Below, one piece after another: positions 1 to 6,469 of a stretch of DNA of 64,000 nt; positions within the stretch are counted from its first letter, which is position 1; each line of letters begins with the position of its first letter. Made by a program: the position numbers and the translations under genes. Below the pieces are notes generated by a model, which was not told where the DNA came from, searched no databases, and saw nothing but the letters and a program-made list of their open reading frames with translations. Source of the stretch: Methylophilaceae bacterium (GTDB lineage: Bacteria; Pseudomonadota; Gammaproteobacteria; Burkholderiales; Methylophilaceae); contig JAFMCB010000001.1 of the NCBI GenBank assembly GCA_017858095.1, positions 124,001 to 188,000 on the forward strand, written 5' to 3'.

Positions 1-882
1 GGTTTGGGCATTCTTGATAACCTGCGCTTGATAAACCTTAAATTCTGGTTTAAGTGCCTCAAGGAAAGCGGTAGCCTTGGCAGCAATAACATGCATTAAA
101 GGTCCACCTTGAATTCCTGGAAATACAAATGAATTAATTATTTTTTCAAATTCTGGCTTCGCGATGATAAACCCACCCCTGGGACCTCTAAGCGACTTAT
201 GTGTAGTGGAGGTAATAAAATCAGCATAAGGCGTTGGATTAGGGTACACGCCGCCTGCAATCAAACCAGAATAATGCGCCATATCCACCATAAAATATGC
301 GCCTACTTTTTTTGCAATTTCTGACATACGCTGCCAATCAAATCGTAATGCGTAGGCAGACGCTCCTCCAATAATCAGTCTGGGTTTTGTCTCAAGTGCA
401 ATTTTCTCCATTTCATCGTAATCTATCTCTTCCTGCTCATTTAAACCATATGGAACAATATTGAATAATTTTCCTGATAGGTTCGCCGGTGATCCATGTG
501 TTAAATGTCCCCCGTGGCCCAAATTCATACCCATAATGGTATCTCCAGGTTTGAGCACTGCGAAATAAACTGCTTGATTGGCTTGGCTCCCAGAGTGGGG
601 CTGAACGTTAACATATTCTGCACCATAGAGCTGTTTTAATCGATCAATAGCGAGTTGCTCAACCTGATCAACAAATTCACAGCCGCCATAAAATCGCTTA
701 GCAATGTATCCCTCTGCATACTTGTTAGTTAATTGTGACCCTTGTGCCTGCATTACTGCTGGGCTGGTATAATTTTCTGAAGCAATTAATTCAATATGTT
801 GTTCTTGTCGCTTGGTCTCGCTAACTATTTGACCCCATAATTCAGGATCGGTTTTTTCTAAATTTAGATCTTTATTAAACAT
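1..882 (-). CDS. glyA: Serine hydroxymethyltransferase (partial, 3' end outside window)
   Basis: Makes glycine and 5,10-methylene-THF from serine and THF in the cytosol, a central one-carbon enzyme. The visible part, about 294 of the usual ~416 residues, starts with ATG at 880-882. It contains the family signatures [12 protein letters not shown] near residue 33, HGGHLTHG near 123 and the PLP-lysine loop [14 protein letters not shown] near 226-240. The C-terminal domain lies beyond base 1. It is divergent from iscX, with about 107 bp of AT-rich sequence between them. Identification is secure. Confidence 0.97.
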   Translation of the reverse strand, partial: MFNKDLNLEKTDPELWGQIVSETKRQEQHIELIASENYTSPAVMQAQGSQLTNKYAEGYIAKRFYGGCEFVDQVEQLAIDRLKQLYGAEYVNVQPHSGSQANQAVYFAVLKPGDTIMGMNLGHGGHLTHGSPANLSGKLFNIVPYGLNEQEEIDYDEMEKIALETKPRLIIGGASAYALRFDWQRMSEIAKKVGAYFMVDMAHYSGLIAGGVYPNPTPYADFITSTTHKSLRGPRGGFIIAKPEFEKIINSFVFPGIQGGPLMHVIAAKATAFLEALKPEFKVYQAQVIKNAQT

Positions 883-989
883 TGGTTTTATGAGTTAATT
901 AACTGTTATTGATTAGGCACTATTTTATCATGATGAGAAAAAATTAAGTTGCTTGACACAAACTATCTAAATGGAGATTAACTAAGATT

Positions 990-1184
990 ATGCAATGGAC
1001 AGATACGTTAGAAATCGCGGAAAAACTTTATGACTTAAAACCAGACGTTGATCCAAAAACGATACGATTCACTGATTTGATGAAATGGGTTATGGAGCTT
1101 GAGGGCTTTAACGATGATCCCAACAAATGTGGAGAGCGAATTCTCGAGGCAATTCAGCTCGCATGGATTGAAGAGTATGAATGA
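990..1184 (+). CDS. iscX: IscX-type iron-sulfur assembly protein
   Basis: Small acidic protein of 64 residues, the normal IscX length, matching the family pattern (MQWTDTLEIAEKL, FNDDP near residue 40, ILEAIQLAWIEEYE at the C-terminus). IscX binds IscS and iron and modulates Fe-S cluster assembly. It usually sits at the end of an isc operon; here it heads an operon with a phosphohexomutase, whose ATG overlaps its last codons. GGAG lies at 973-976, rather far upstream. A perfect TTGACA at 953-958 could be a -35 box, but the -10 partner is poor. Confidence 0.9.
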   Translation: MQWTDTLEIAEKLYDLKPDVDPKTIRFTDLMKWVMELEGFNDDPNKCGERILEAIQLAWIEEYE

Positions 1185-2562
1185 TTGTATTGATAAAAAT
1201 ATTTTTCGTGCTTATGACATACGGGGAGTGGTCAACGAATCCTTAAGTGAGGAGAATGTTTCATTAATTGGACAGGCAATTGGGTCCGTGGCACTCGAAA
1301 AAAAACAACCTACTATCTGTGTAGGTCGGGACGGGCGTTTATCAAGTCCTAAGTTATCTGATGCACTGATACATGGTCTTTTATCCACAGGTATTAATGT
1401 CATTGATATCGGGCTGGTAGCAACGCCAATGCTGTATTTTAGTAACTTTCATTTAAAAACTAATAGCGGAATTATGATTACTGGCAGTCATAACCCTCCT
1501 GAATATAATGGATTTAAAACTGTTATTGATCAAGGAACATTATCCTCAAATGATATTCAATCTCTGCATCAAAGAATTATGGAAAAAAATTTCAAATTTG
1601 GCCATGGACAATTAGAGAAAGCAGATATACGGTCCGCTTACATAAATGCAATTATAGAAAATATTAATATTAGCCGTCCCATAAAAATTTCTATTGATTG
1701 TGGCAATGGTGCGGCTGGGGTTTGTGCAGCCGATTTATTCAGCAAACTTGGAGTAAAAACAGAAAATTTATTTTGTGAAGTGGATGGCACATTTCCCAAT
1801 CACCACCCTGACCCTTCAAATCCAAAAAATTTGATGGATTTAATTCATAATGTTAAAACCACTGACAGTGAATTCGGGCTTGCGTTTGATGGTGATGCAG
1901 ATCGTTTAGGTGTTGTCACAAAAAACGGTGAGGTTATCTACCCTGATCGACAACTATTATTGTTTGCTGATGCTGTTTTAAAAGAAAATCCTGGGGCTAC
2001 TATTATCTTTGATGTTAAATCCACACGCTATCTTTTTGACTGGATTAGTTCGCGCGGTGGTCACCCATTAATATGGAAAACAGGGCACTCACATATTAAA
2101 TCGAAAATGAAGGAAATAAATGCGGCGCTTGCAGGAGAAATGAGTGGCCATACTTTTTTTAATGATCGCTGGTATGGTTTTGATGACGGACTTTATGCTG
2201 CAGCAAGATTGATTGAAATTTTAAGTCATCATGATAATCCATCCGCGGTGTTGGAAGCATTACCAAAAGGGTCGAGCACACCAGAATTAAATATAAAGTT
2301 GAATGAGGGTGAGCCACATGAACTTATTACTATTTTGCAAAAAGAAGCAGTATTTCCATTAGCTCAGAGTATCAATACTATTGATGGATTAAGGGTAGAA
2401 TACGAATTTGGATTTGGTTTGATGCGCGCCTCCAATACCACGCCCGTTATCGTTTTAAGATTCGAAGCTGATTCTGATGAGAATTTATTAAAAATACAAA
2501 ACGAATTTAAAATATGTTTGTCACAGTACATAGATATGGCTAAATTACCTTTTTTAGTATGA
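1177..2562 (+). CDS. Phosphomannomutase/phosphoglucomutase
   Basis: Alpha-D-phosphohexomutase of 461 residues that interconverts hexose 1- and 6-phosphates, probably for sugar-nucleotide and envelope polysaccharide synthesis. The phosphoserine loop ITGSHNPPEYNGFK has Ser104, the metal loop DGDADR is at 238-243 and the sugar-specificity loop GEMSGH at 320-325. A longer frame runs upstream inside iscX, but ATG 1177 (MNDCIDKNIFRAYDIRG) matches the family N-terminus and overlaps the iscX end by 8 bp, suggesting translational coupling. The stop overlaps the next start (ATGATGA). Whether mannose or glucose is preferred cannot be read from sequence. Confidence 0.93.
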   Translation: MNDCIDKNIFRAYDIRGVVNESLSEENVSLIGQAIGSVALEKKQPTICVGRDGRLSSPKLSDALIHGLLSTGINVIDIGLVATPMLYFSNFHLKTNSGIMITGSHNPPEYNGFKTVIDQGTLSSNDIQSLHQRIMEKNFKFGHGQLEKADIRSAYINAIIENINISRPIKISIDCGNGAAGVCAADLFSKLGVKTENLFCEVDGTFPNHHPDPSNPKNLMDLIHNVKTTDSEFGLAFDGDADRLGVVTKNGEVIYPDRQLLLFADAVLKENPGATIIFDVKSTRYLFDWISSRGGHPLIWKTGHSHIKSKMKEINAALAGEMSGHTFFNDRWYGFDDGLYAAARLIEILSHHDNPSAVLEALPKGSSTPELNIKLNEGEPHELITILQKEAVFPLAQSINTIDGLRVEYEFGFGLMRASNTTPVIVLRFEADSDENLLKIQNEFKICLSQYIDMAKLPFLV

Positions 2563-2984
2563 TGAAACTTTATTCAAGATTATTTATTATTATTAGCTTT
2601 TTTTTCACTGGCATCAGTGCTATGGAAAGAACTCCAGCGCCTGACAATGCAGAGGTTTACATTATTTCACCTATGGATAATGAGAGTGTTAATAATCCGG
2701 TGCAAGTTATATTTGGCCTGAAAAACATGGGGATTGCCCCAGCAGGAGTTAAAAATAGTCACACCGGACACCATCATTTACTTATTGATTTAGATAAATT
2801 ACCTGCACTGGATCGCCCAATTCCAAATGATAAAAATCATATACACTTTGGTAAAGGCCAAACTGAATCATCCTTAAACTTAACATCCGGAAAACACACA
2901 TTGCAATTGATATTAGGTGATCATCATCACATCCCCCACGACCCTGCAGTGATTTCAAACAAGATTACAATTTTTGTTAATTAG
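2559..2984 (+). CDS. Secreted DUF4399 protein
   Basis: A 141-residue protein with a Sec-type signal peptide (MKLYSRLFIIISFFFTGISA). The rest fits DUF4399: a beta-rich core with NPVQVIFGLKNMGIAPAG, a histidine cluster TGHHHLLID near 69-77, a second one GDHHHIPHDP near 123-132, and HIHFGKGQTE between them. The histidine clusters suggest periplasmic metal binding, but no function is established. Its ATG overlaps the preceding TGA; its end overlaps the convergent adhesin-E-like gene by 8 bp. Confidence 0.8.
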   Translation: MMKLYSRLFIIISFFFTGISAMERTPAPDNAEVYIISPMDNESVNNPVQVIFGLKNMGIAPAGVKNSHTGHHHLLIDLDKLPALDRPIPNDKNHIHFGKGQTESSLNLTSGKHTLQLILGDHHHIPHDPAVISNKITIFVN

Positions 2985-3375
2985 ATTTTGCTTCCTGGCA
3001 TGCAATGGACATGTAAGCGGAATTAACGGTATTGGGATTTATTTTTATCCATTCCGAGGGTGATCCTTTAGAATAAATTGCTTGTCCAAGTGCTTTTTTG
3101 TCTTTATAGATTGAGTAAGCCATATAGCGAAGCTGCTCTGCAATACAATCCACCTGAACAAGACTTTTTAACGAATTGTAAGTAATTGAATTAGCTTTTT
3201 GTGGCACATTAAAGCTTTCCATCACCCATAAACGTACTTTATTTTCAAGCATTTGAAAATTATCAAGCTTTACATAGTATGCAGATTGATTGGCATTATC
3301 CTCATGGAGTAAAGTCCAGCTCTCATCGGCAAAAACGTGGATAGAAAAAATAAGTAAAAAAATTAATTTCTTCAT
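2977..3375 (-). CDS. Secreted surface-adhesin-E-like protein
   Basis: A 132-residue protein with a short signal peptide (MKKLIFLLIFSIHVFA). The remainder (WTLLHEDNANQSAYYVKLDN, then WVMESFN and two cysteines near residues 77 and 126) fits the small Adhesin_E-like family (PF16747), a beta-barrel-like periplasmic or surface domain with two conserved cysteines. Upstream in-frame codons run through a terminator hairpin, so I start at ATG 3373-3375. That ATG lies six bases after TATAAT (3382-3387, minus strand) and has no Shine-Dalgarno, so it may be leaderless. Family assignment is moderate. Confidence 0.65.
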   Translation of the reverse strand: MKKLIFLLIFSIHVFADESWTLLHEDNANQSAYYVKLDNFQMLENKVRLWVMESFNVPQKANSITYNSLKSLVQVDCIAEQLRYMAYSIYKDKKALGQAIYSKGSPSEWIKINPNTVNSAYMSIACQEAKSN

Positions 3376-3394
3376 AAAATGATTATATACAAAT

Positions 3395-3421
3395 AAAAAA
3401 AGCCCGAACAAGTCGGGCTTT
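3395..3421 (-). terminator. Rho-independent terminator after the pqqA peptide genes
   Basis: A 9-bp stem (3399-3407 with 3413-3421, core GCCCGA/TCGGGC) has a 5-base loop and is followed on the minus strand by a run of seven T. It lies just downstream of pqqA copy 1 and would end the pqqA transcript before the adhesin-like gene. Confidence 0.85.
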
Positions 3422-3437
3422 CTAAGAACAAATAAAA

Positions 3438-3509
3438 TTACTTGTTCATTACGTACATGGTTACTTCAAAACCAAAACGCATTTCTGTAGCTGCAGGTTT
3501 AGTCCACAT
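3438..3509 (-). CDS. pqqA: PQQ precursor peptide PqqA, copy 1
   Basis: A 23-residue peptide starting [19 protein letters not shown]. It carries the invariant PqqA features: the E-x-x-x-Y motif with Glu15 and Tyr19, which are cross-linked by PqqE to begin PQQ synthesis, within [16 protein letters not shown] lies about 8 bases before the ATG. A strong terminator follows at once. No pqqBCDE genes are in the window, so the peptide genes are separated from the biosynthetic genes. PQQ serves XoxF/MxaF methanol dehydrogenases in methylotrophs. Confidence 0.95.
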   Translation of the reverse strand: MWTKPAATEMRFGFEVTMYVMNK

Positions 3510-3531
3510 AATGTTTCTCCTAAATAAATAG

Positions 3532-3630
3532 TTAATTTATAGACTTGGCAGAACACATAGGGCAAGTACATCGCCATCCGTGAAACAGCCAATCAGTAAT
3601 TTCTGTATTTTTACAAACTTTTAATTTCAT
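3532..3630 (-). CDS. Possible 32-residue cysteine-rich peptide between the two pqqA genes
   Basis: An ATG-initiated frame of 33 codons begins 6 bases after the stop of pqqA copy 2 and ends 22 bases before pqqA copy 1. It encodes four cysteines, three of them in GWRCTCPMC, with an aromatic stretch DWLFHGW before them. It has no PqqA signature and I do not recognise the family. There is no convincing Shine-Dalgarno, so translation would need coupling to pqqA copy 2. The CxCPxC arrangement could bind metal or be a modification site. It may also be a chance ORF. Confidence 0.4.
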   Translation of the reverse strand: MKLKVCKNTEITDWLFHGWRCTCPMCSAKSIN

Positions 3631-3636
3631 TAAAAA

Positions 3637-3708
3637 TTAACGATTGCAAACGTACATAGTTACTTCAAAACCAAAACGCATTTCAGTTGCAGTAGGTTGT
3701 GTCCACAT
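3637..3708 (-). CDS. pqqA: PQQ precursor peptide PqqA, copy 2
   Basis: A second 23-residue PqqA ([19 protein letters not shown]...), again with Glu15 and Tyr19 of the E-x-x-x-Y motif. It differs from copy 1 at residues 4 and 6 and at the C-terminus, which ends VCNR rather than VMNK. The core [11 protein letters not shown] is identical, and the cysteine in the tail is unusual. AGGAG lies about 8 bases before the ATG. As the promoter-proximal gene of the small operon it may be the more highly expressed copy. Confidence 0.95.
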   Translation of the reverse strand: MWTQPTATEMRFGFEVTMYVCNR

Positions 3709-3894
3709 AGTATTTCTCCTTGTTTATGTTAAATAAAGTTCATTAAACATAAACCAGATCATTGAAGATGCAATTACAAGTAACTGCAAAGGTTCAACTT
3801 GAGATTTACACTAGTTATACTAGGCTGATCCATAAAAATAGCTATGATGATGAGCATGAAGATTGACTAAAGAAAATCATTAAGGCTAGAGACG
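3709..3894 (-). promoter_or_regulatory. Leader/promoter region of the pqqA peptide operon with a palindrome
   Basis: About 185 bp without a supported gene, between pqqA copy 2 and the terminator of the repeat-protein genes. It contains the inverted repeat CTAGT-TAT-ACTAG at 3811-3823, about 100 bases upstream of the pqqA ATG; on the minus strand its centre reads TAGTATAAC, which could serve as a -10 or an operator. The remaining ~100 bases before pqqA would be 5' UTR. No -35 box is convincing. Confidence 0.4.
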
Positions 3895-3926
3895 AAAAAA
3901 AACCGAGCTTGTAACAAACTCGGTTT
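3895..3926 (-). terminator. Rho-independent terminator after the repeat-protein genes
   Basis: Stem AAACCGAG/CTCGGTTT (3900-3907 with 3919-3926), extended by an inner TTG/CAA pairing, followed on the minus strand by a run of eight T. It lies 18 bases after the stop of the first repeat protein and separates that transcript from the pqqA leader. Confidence 0.85.
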
Positions 3927-3943
3927 AAATTTATTGGAGAGTA

Positions 3944-4222
3944 TTAATAACCACCCAAGTCAGCTCCCTTTCCCTCACCTGTTGGATTAAAACCACCATT
4001 ACCACCAATCAATAATGCGTCTGTGGGATGGAATGCTGTCGCAGGTGCTGCACTTTCACTAGCATAATCACCTAAATCGGCACCGCCATCATCGGCACTG
4101 GGATTAAAACCACCATTACCACCAATCAATAGTGCGTCTGTTGGATGGAAAGCATCATCAGCAATCAGAGCCGATGATGCAAACAATCCAGTTAGCAAAC
4201 TAACAAGTATTATTTTTTTCAT
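3944..4222 (-). CDS. Small exported repeat protein (two AFHPTDALLIGGN units)
   Basis: A 92-residue protein: a Sec-type signal peptide (MKKIILVSLLTGLFASSALIA) followed by two nearly identical 30-residue units at 24-53 and 63-92. Each begins AFHPTDALLIGGNGGFNP and ends GGADLG-D/G-Y, joined by ASESAAPAT. An upstream ATG exists in frame, but GGGAG seven bases before 4222 and the signal peptide support this start. It has no cysteine and is glycine- and aspartate-rich. I do not recognise the family. It lies 79 bases downstream of a sister gene with the same units and before a strong terminator, so the two are probably co-transcribed. Confidence 0.8.
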   Translation of the reverse strand: MKKIILVSLLTGLFASSALIADDAFHPTDALLIGGNGGFNPSADDGGADLGDYASESAAPATAFHPTDALLIGGNGGFNPTGEGKGADLGGY

Positions 4223-4502
4223 CAATTTTCTCCCATTCATGTATAAACTTAACAGCCTAATGAATGAATATTAAATCATAAATCGAGAAAAATTTAAACT
4301 TCTAGTACTCGCCTAAATCTGCACCGCCATCATCGGCACTGGGATTAAAACCACCGTTACCACCAATCAATAGTGCGTCTGTGGGATGGAATGCGCCTGC
4401 TGGTGCTGCTTCGTCATCAAGGCCTAGGTCTGCACCTTCACCCTCTGCAGCAACAATATTGTCATTACCACCAATCAATAGTGCGTCTGTTGGATGGAAT
4501 GC
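3947..4502 (-). repeat. Four copies of a ~90-bp coding repeat across two genes
   Basis: Units lie at 4422-4502 and 4305-4394 in the upstream gene, and at 4064-4153 and 3947-4036 in the downstream gene. The segment encoding HPTDALLIGG is almost identical in DNA in all four. The stretches 4071-4143 and 4312-4381 differ at only about two positions over ~70 bp even though they lie in different genes, indicating recent duplication or gene conversion. Confidence 0.9.
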
Positions 4503-4574
4503 TTCTTCTTCTTGAGGTGCTACGCAACCTACAAGAAATGCACCGATTAATGTTGCAAGTAAAGTTTTTTTCAT
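4302..4574 (-). CDS. Small repeat lipoprotein (two AFHPTDALLIGGN units)
   Basis: A 90-residue protein with a lipoprotein signal (MKKTLLATLIGAFLVGC, lipobox LVGC with Cys17), so probably membrane-anchored. Two units follow: residues 25-51, diverged after the core (GGNDNIVAAEGEGADLG), and 61-90, which matches the sister protein's first unit almost exactly (GGNGGFNPSADDGGADLGEY). A good Shine-Dalgarno (GGGGAG) precedes the ATG. Acidic, without cysteine apart from the lipobox. Family unknown. Lipoprotein and soluble versions of the same repeat suggest one is anchored and the other released. Confidence 0.8.
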   Translation of the reverse strand: MKKTLLATLIGAFLVGCVAPQEEEAFHPTDALLIGGNDNIVAAEGEGADLGLDDEAAPAGAFHPTDALLIGGNGGFNPSADDGGADLGEY

Positions 4575-4686
4575 TTACATACTCCCCTGTTAGTAAAAAA
4601 AATTTCTATTTTATGTTGCAAGAACAACGGTTTATTAAGGTTTATTTAGCTTAATACCTCAAATATGACAATTTTCTCTGTTGATG

Positions 4687-5316
4687 TCAATCGTGTTCGT
4701 TAATTTGTGCTTCAAAATTAAATTTATTATTCTCTACCAGGAGCCTTGCAAGGCTCGATCCAAGCGCTTGAGAGTTTAAAATTAATTTCTTTGCCTTAGG
4801 TAACTCTTGCGGAACAATGTAGCCATAATAATAGAGCAGCCCCAAACTGAAGGTAGCTTCAGGGTGCAGATTACCTGCTGCTTGTTTAAGCCATGTATAT
4901 GCTTCTGCTTTGCTTACGCCAAGGTTATTGACGTAAAGAAGCCAGAGAAAATATTGTGTTTCTATATCGCCATCATTACCAATTTTTCTGAGTTGATTTA
5001 AATCACCTTTTGTAAATTCTTTTTCAAAAATTGTTTGATATTTTTTGATATTATTTTTAAAAAGCTGCGCATGAAAATCATTGTCCGCAATATGGGCAAG
5101 ATAATATTGTTGGCTCTTCAGATGATTTTGAAAGGCGGCAATCTCAATCAAGTGACGGGATTTCGTCGCGTCGCTGTCCCCAATTATAAACGCATACTGA
5201 TATTGCGCTTCGGGCTCGCCATCCATCGCTTGCTGCAATAATTCATTTGCCACTACCGAAAAAGGTAAAATGCATTGCAACAGAAACAAGAATTTAAATA
5301 GTTGAAAAATGGACAT
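4687..5316 (-). CDS. Exported Sel1-repeat (TPR-like) protein
   Basis: A 209-residue protein with an N-terminal hydrophobic signal (MSIFQLFKFLFLLQCILPFSVVA). Sel1-like helical repeats follow: AMDGEPEAQYQYAFI near 30-44, GDIETQYFLWLLYVNN..AYTWLKQAA near 115-147, and HPEATFSLGLLYYYGYIVPQELPKAKKLI near 151-180. Such proteins are periplasmic interaction scaffolds; the partner is unknown. It lies upstream of the repeat lipoprotein on the same strand with about 110 bp between, and is divergent from the SoxYZ-like carrier. Confidence 0.8.
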   Translation of the reverse strand: MSIFQLFKFLFLLQCILPFSVVANELLQQAMDGEPEAQYQYAFIIGDSDATKSRHLIEIAAFQNHLKSQQYYLAHIADNDFHAQLFKNNIKKYQTIFEKEFTKGDLNQLRKIGNDGDIETQYFLWLLYVNNLGVSKAEAYTWLKQAAGNLHPEATFSLGLLYYYGYIVPQELPKAKKLILNSQALGSSLARLLVENNKFNFEAQINEHD

Positions 5317-5359
5317 ATTGCTCTATTTGTATTAAATTACATATGATTTTGACGTAATT

Positions 5360-6118
5360 ATGATGAATATTATTAAAAAAATTAGTTTTCTTATTCTTGT
5401 CACATTTTCTTTGAATTTGTGGGCTGAGGCAAATCCTGAACTGTGGCCCTTTGTTAAAGAGAAGATGTTCCAAGATCGCCCAATAATTGAAGCAGGTTTT
5501 GTTAAATTATCGGGACCTAAACGTGCCTCAAGTGGTGCACAGGTGCCGGTCAAATTGGAATTATCTGCCCCTGATGGCGTAACGATAAAGCATGTTTTCT
5601 TAATTATCGACGCAAACCCAACACAACATGCAGCAACCTACTTTTTGTCAGAAAAAATGCAAGAAGTTGATATTTCCACACGAATACGCATGGAGACCGA
5701 TTCCTTTGTTAGGGCAGTGGCTGAAGACGATAAAGGAAATTTATACATGAGTTTCCAAGAAATTCGCGCATCCGGTGGATGCAGTGGTTATATGGATGTC
5801 CATGATCCAGAATTAACGGCAGATCTTGGCAAGATTTTAATTAAAGCGAAAGATGACTTTTTAGTTACAAGAATTAAACATCCAAATTTTACTGGCTTAC
5901 AACGTGATTTAGATTCTGGCGGTTATATTCCGGAGTGGATTGTTAAAGATATGATTTACATGAATGATAATGAAGTAATCTTGGCGGTTCATAACAAAAT
6001 TTCAATCAGTCAAGATCCCTATTTAAAAGTGCGGTTACCCAAAGGGGTTATTGGTGATGTGGTATTAAACGCTATTGACACCAAAGGCAATCAATTTTCC
6101 AAAGACATTAAGATTTAA
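5360..6118 (+). CDS. Quinoprotein dehydrogenase-associated SoxYZ-like carrier
   Basis: A 252-residue periplasmic protein with a signal peptide (IIKKISFLILVTFSLNLWAEA). Residues ~24-143 resemble SoxY and end in EIRASGGCSG, the swinging-arm cysteine motif; Cys141 is the only cysteine. Residues ~145-252 resemble SoxZ (ILIKAKDDFLVTRIKHPN, GYIPEWIVKDM). In sulfur oxidisers SoxYZ carries sulfur intermediates on this cysteine. The fused form is known near PQQ-dependent alcohol dehydrogenase genes in methylotrophs and its role there is unclear. No other sox gene or dehydrogenase is in the window, but two pqqA genes lie 2 kb away. Tandem ATGs at 5360 and 5363; either may be used. Confidence 0.85.
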   Translation: MMNIIKKISFLILVTFSLNLWAEANPELWPFVKEKMFQDRPIIEAGFVKLSGPKRASSGAQVPVKLELSAPDGVTIKHVFLIIDANPTQHAATYFLSEKMQEVDISTRIRMETDSFVRAVAEDDKGNLYMSFQEIRASGGCSGYMDVHDPELTADLGKILIKAKDDFLVTRIKHPNFTGLQRDLDSGGYIPEWIVKDMIYMNDNEVILAVHNKISISQDPYLKVRLPKGVIGDVVLNAIDTKGNQFSKDIKI

Positions 6119-6461
6119 ATCTCAATAATTTTTGTTTTGTCCAAACAAAAATAAATGGACTGACTCCAATCAAAATAAAAATCATAAAAATTCGCAGTAT
6201 ATTCCAGTAAAAAAATACGTGATGGCTTATAAGTTCATGAAGTTCGACTAGTTTCTTTTGGTTAGCATCGAGATTTTTTTCAGCCTGCTTTAATAATTCA
6301 ATATTGCAAATCTTCTCATCAGTAAGGCATTGGCGCATCTCAATGTCATAACGCTGGAGAAAAATTTGATTAGAAAAATATTCATTAATTGCTAAAAAGA
6401 TTGATAAAAAAAGGCCAATAATAAAAAATAGCCAAAAGAAATGTTTATATTTGTTATACAT
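6108..6461 (-). CDS. Hypothetical inner-membrane protein with two TM segments
   Basis: A 117-residue protein with hydrophobic segments at about 9-27 (FWLFFIIGLFLSIFLAI) and 86-106 (NILRIFMIFILIGVSPFIFVW), flanking a ~55-residue polar region with two cysteines (RQCLTDEKICN) and a predicted helix. I do not recognise the family. Its end overlaps the SoxYZ-like gene by 11 bp in convergent orientation; upstream lies the TauE gene, 8 bp away on the same strand. Confidence 0.65.
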   Translation of the reverse strand: MYNKYKHFFWLFFIIGLFLSIFLAINEYFSNQIFLQRYDIEMRQCLTDEKICNIELLKQAEKNLDANQKKLVELHELISHHVFFYWNILRIFMIFILIGVSPFIFVWTKQKLLRFKS

Positions 6462-6469
6462 AATCTAAG

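Noticed and set aside
3781-3861. Short ATG frame (27 codons, minus) in the pqqA leader
   Set aside because: No ribosome-binding site, no recognisable signal or motif, and it runs across the palindrome/promoter candidate; probably chance.
3944-4574. Repeat proteins as a multi-core modified-peptide (RiPP) precursor
   Set aside because: No maturase, protease or transporter genes nearby, no Cys/Ser/Thr-rich cores, and Sec/lipoprotein signals instead of a leader; kept only as an alternative.
4373-4654. 93-codon plus-strand frame opposite the repeat lipoprotein
   Set aside because: It mirrors the repeats of the real gene and encodes a Leu-rich low-complexity product; the minus-strand gene has a lipobox and Shine-Dalgarno.
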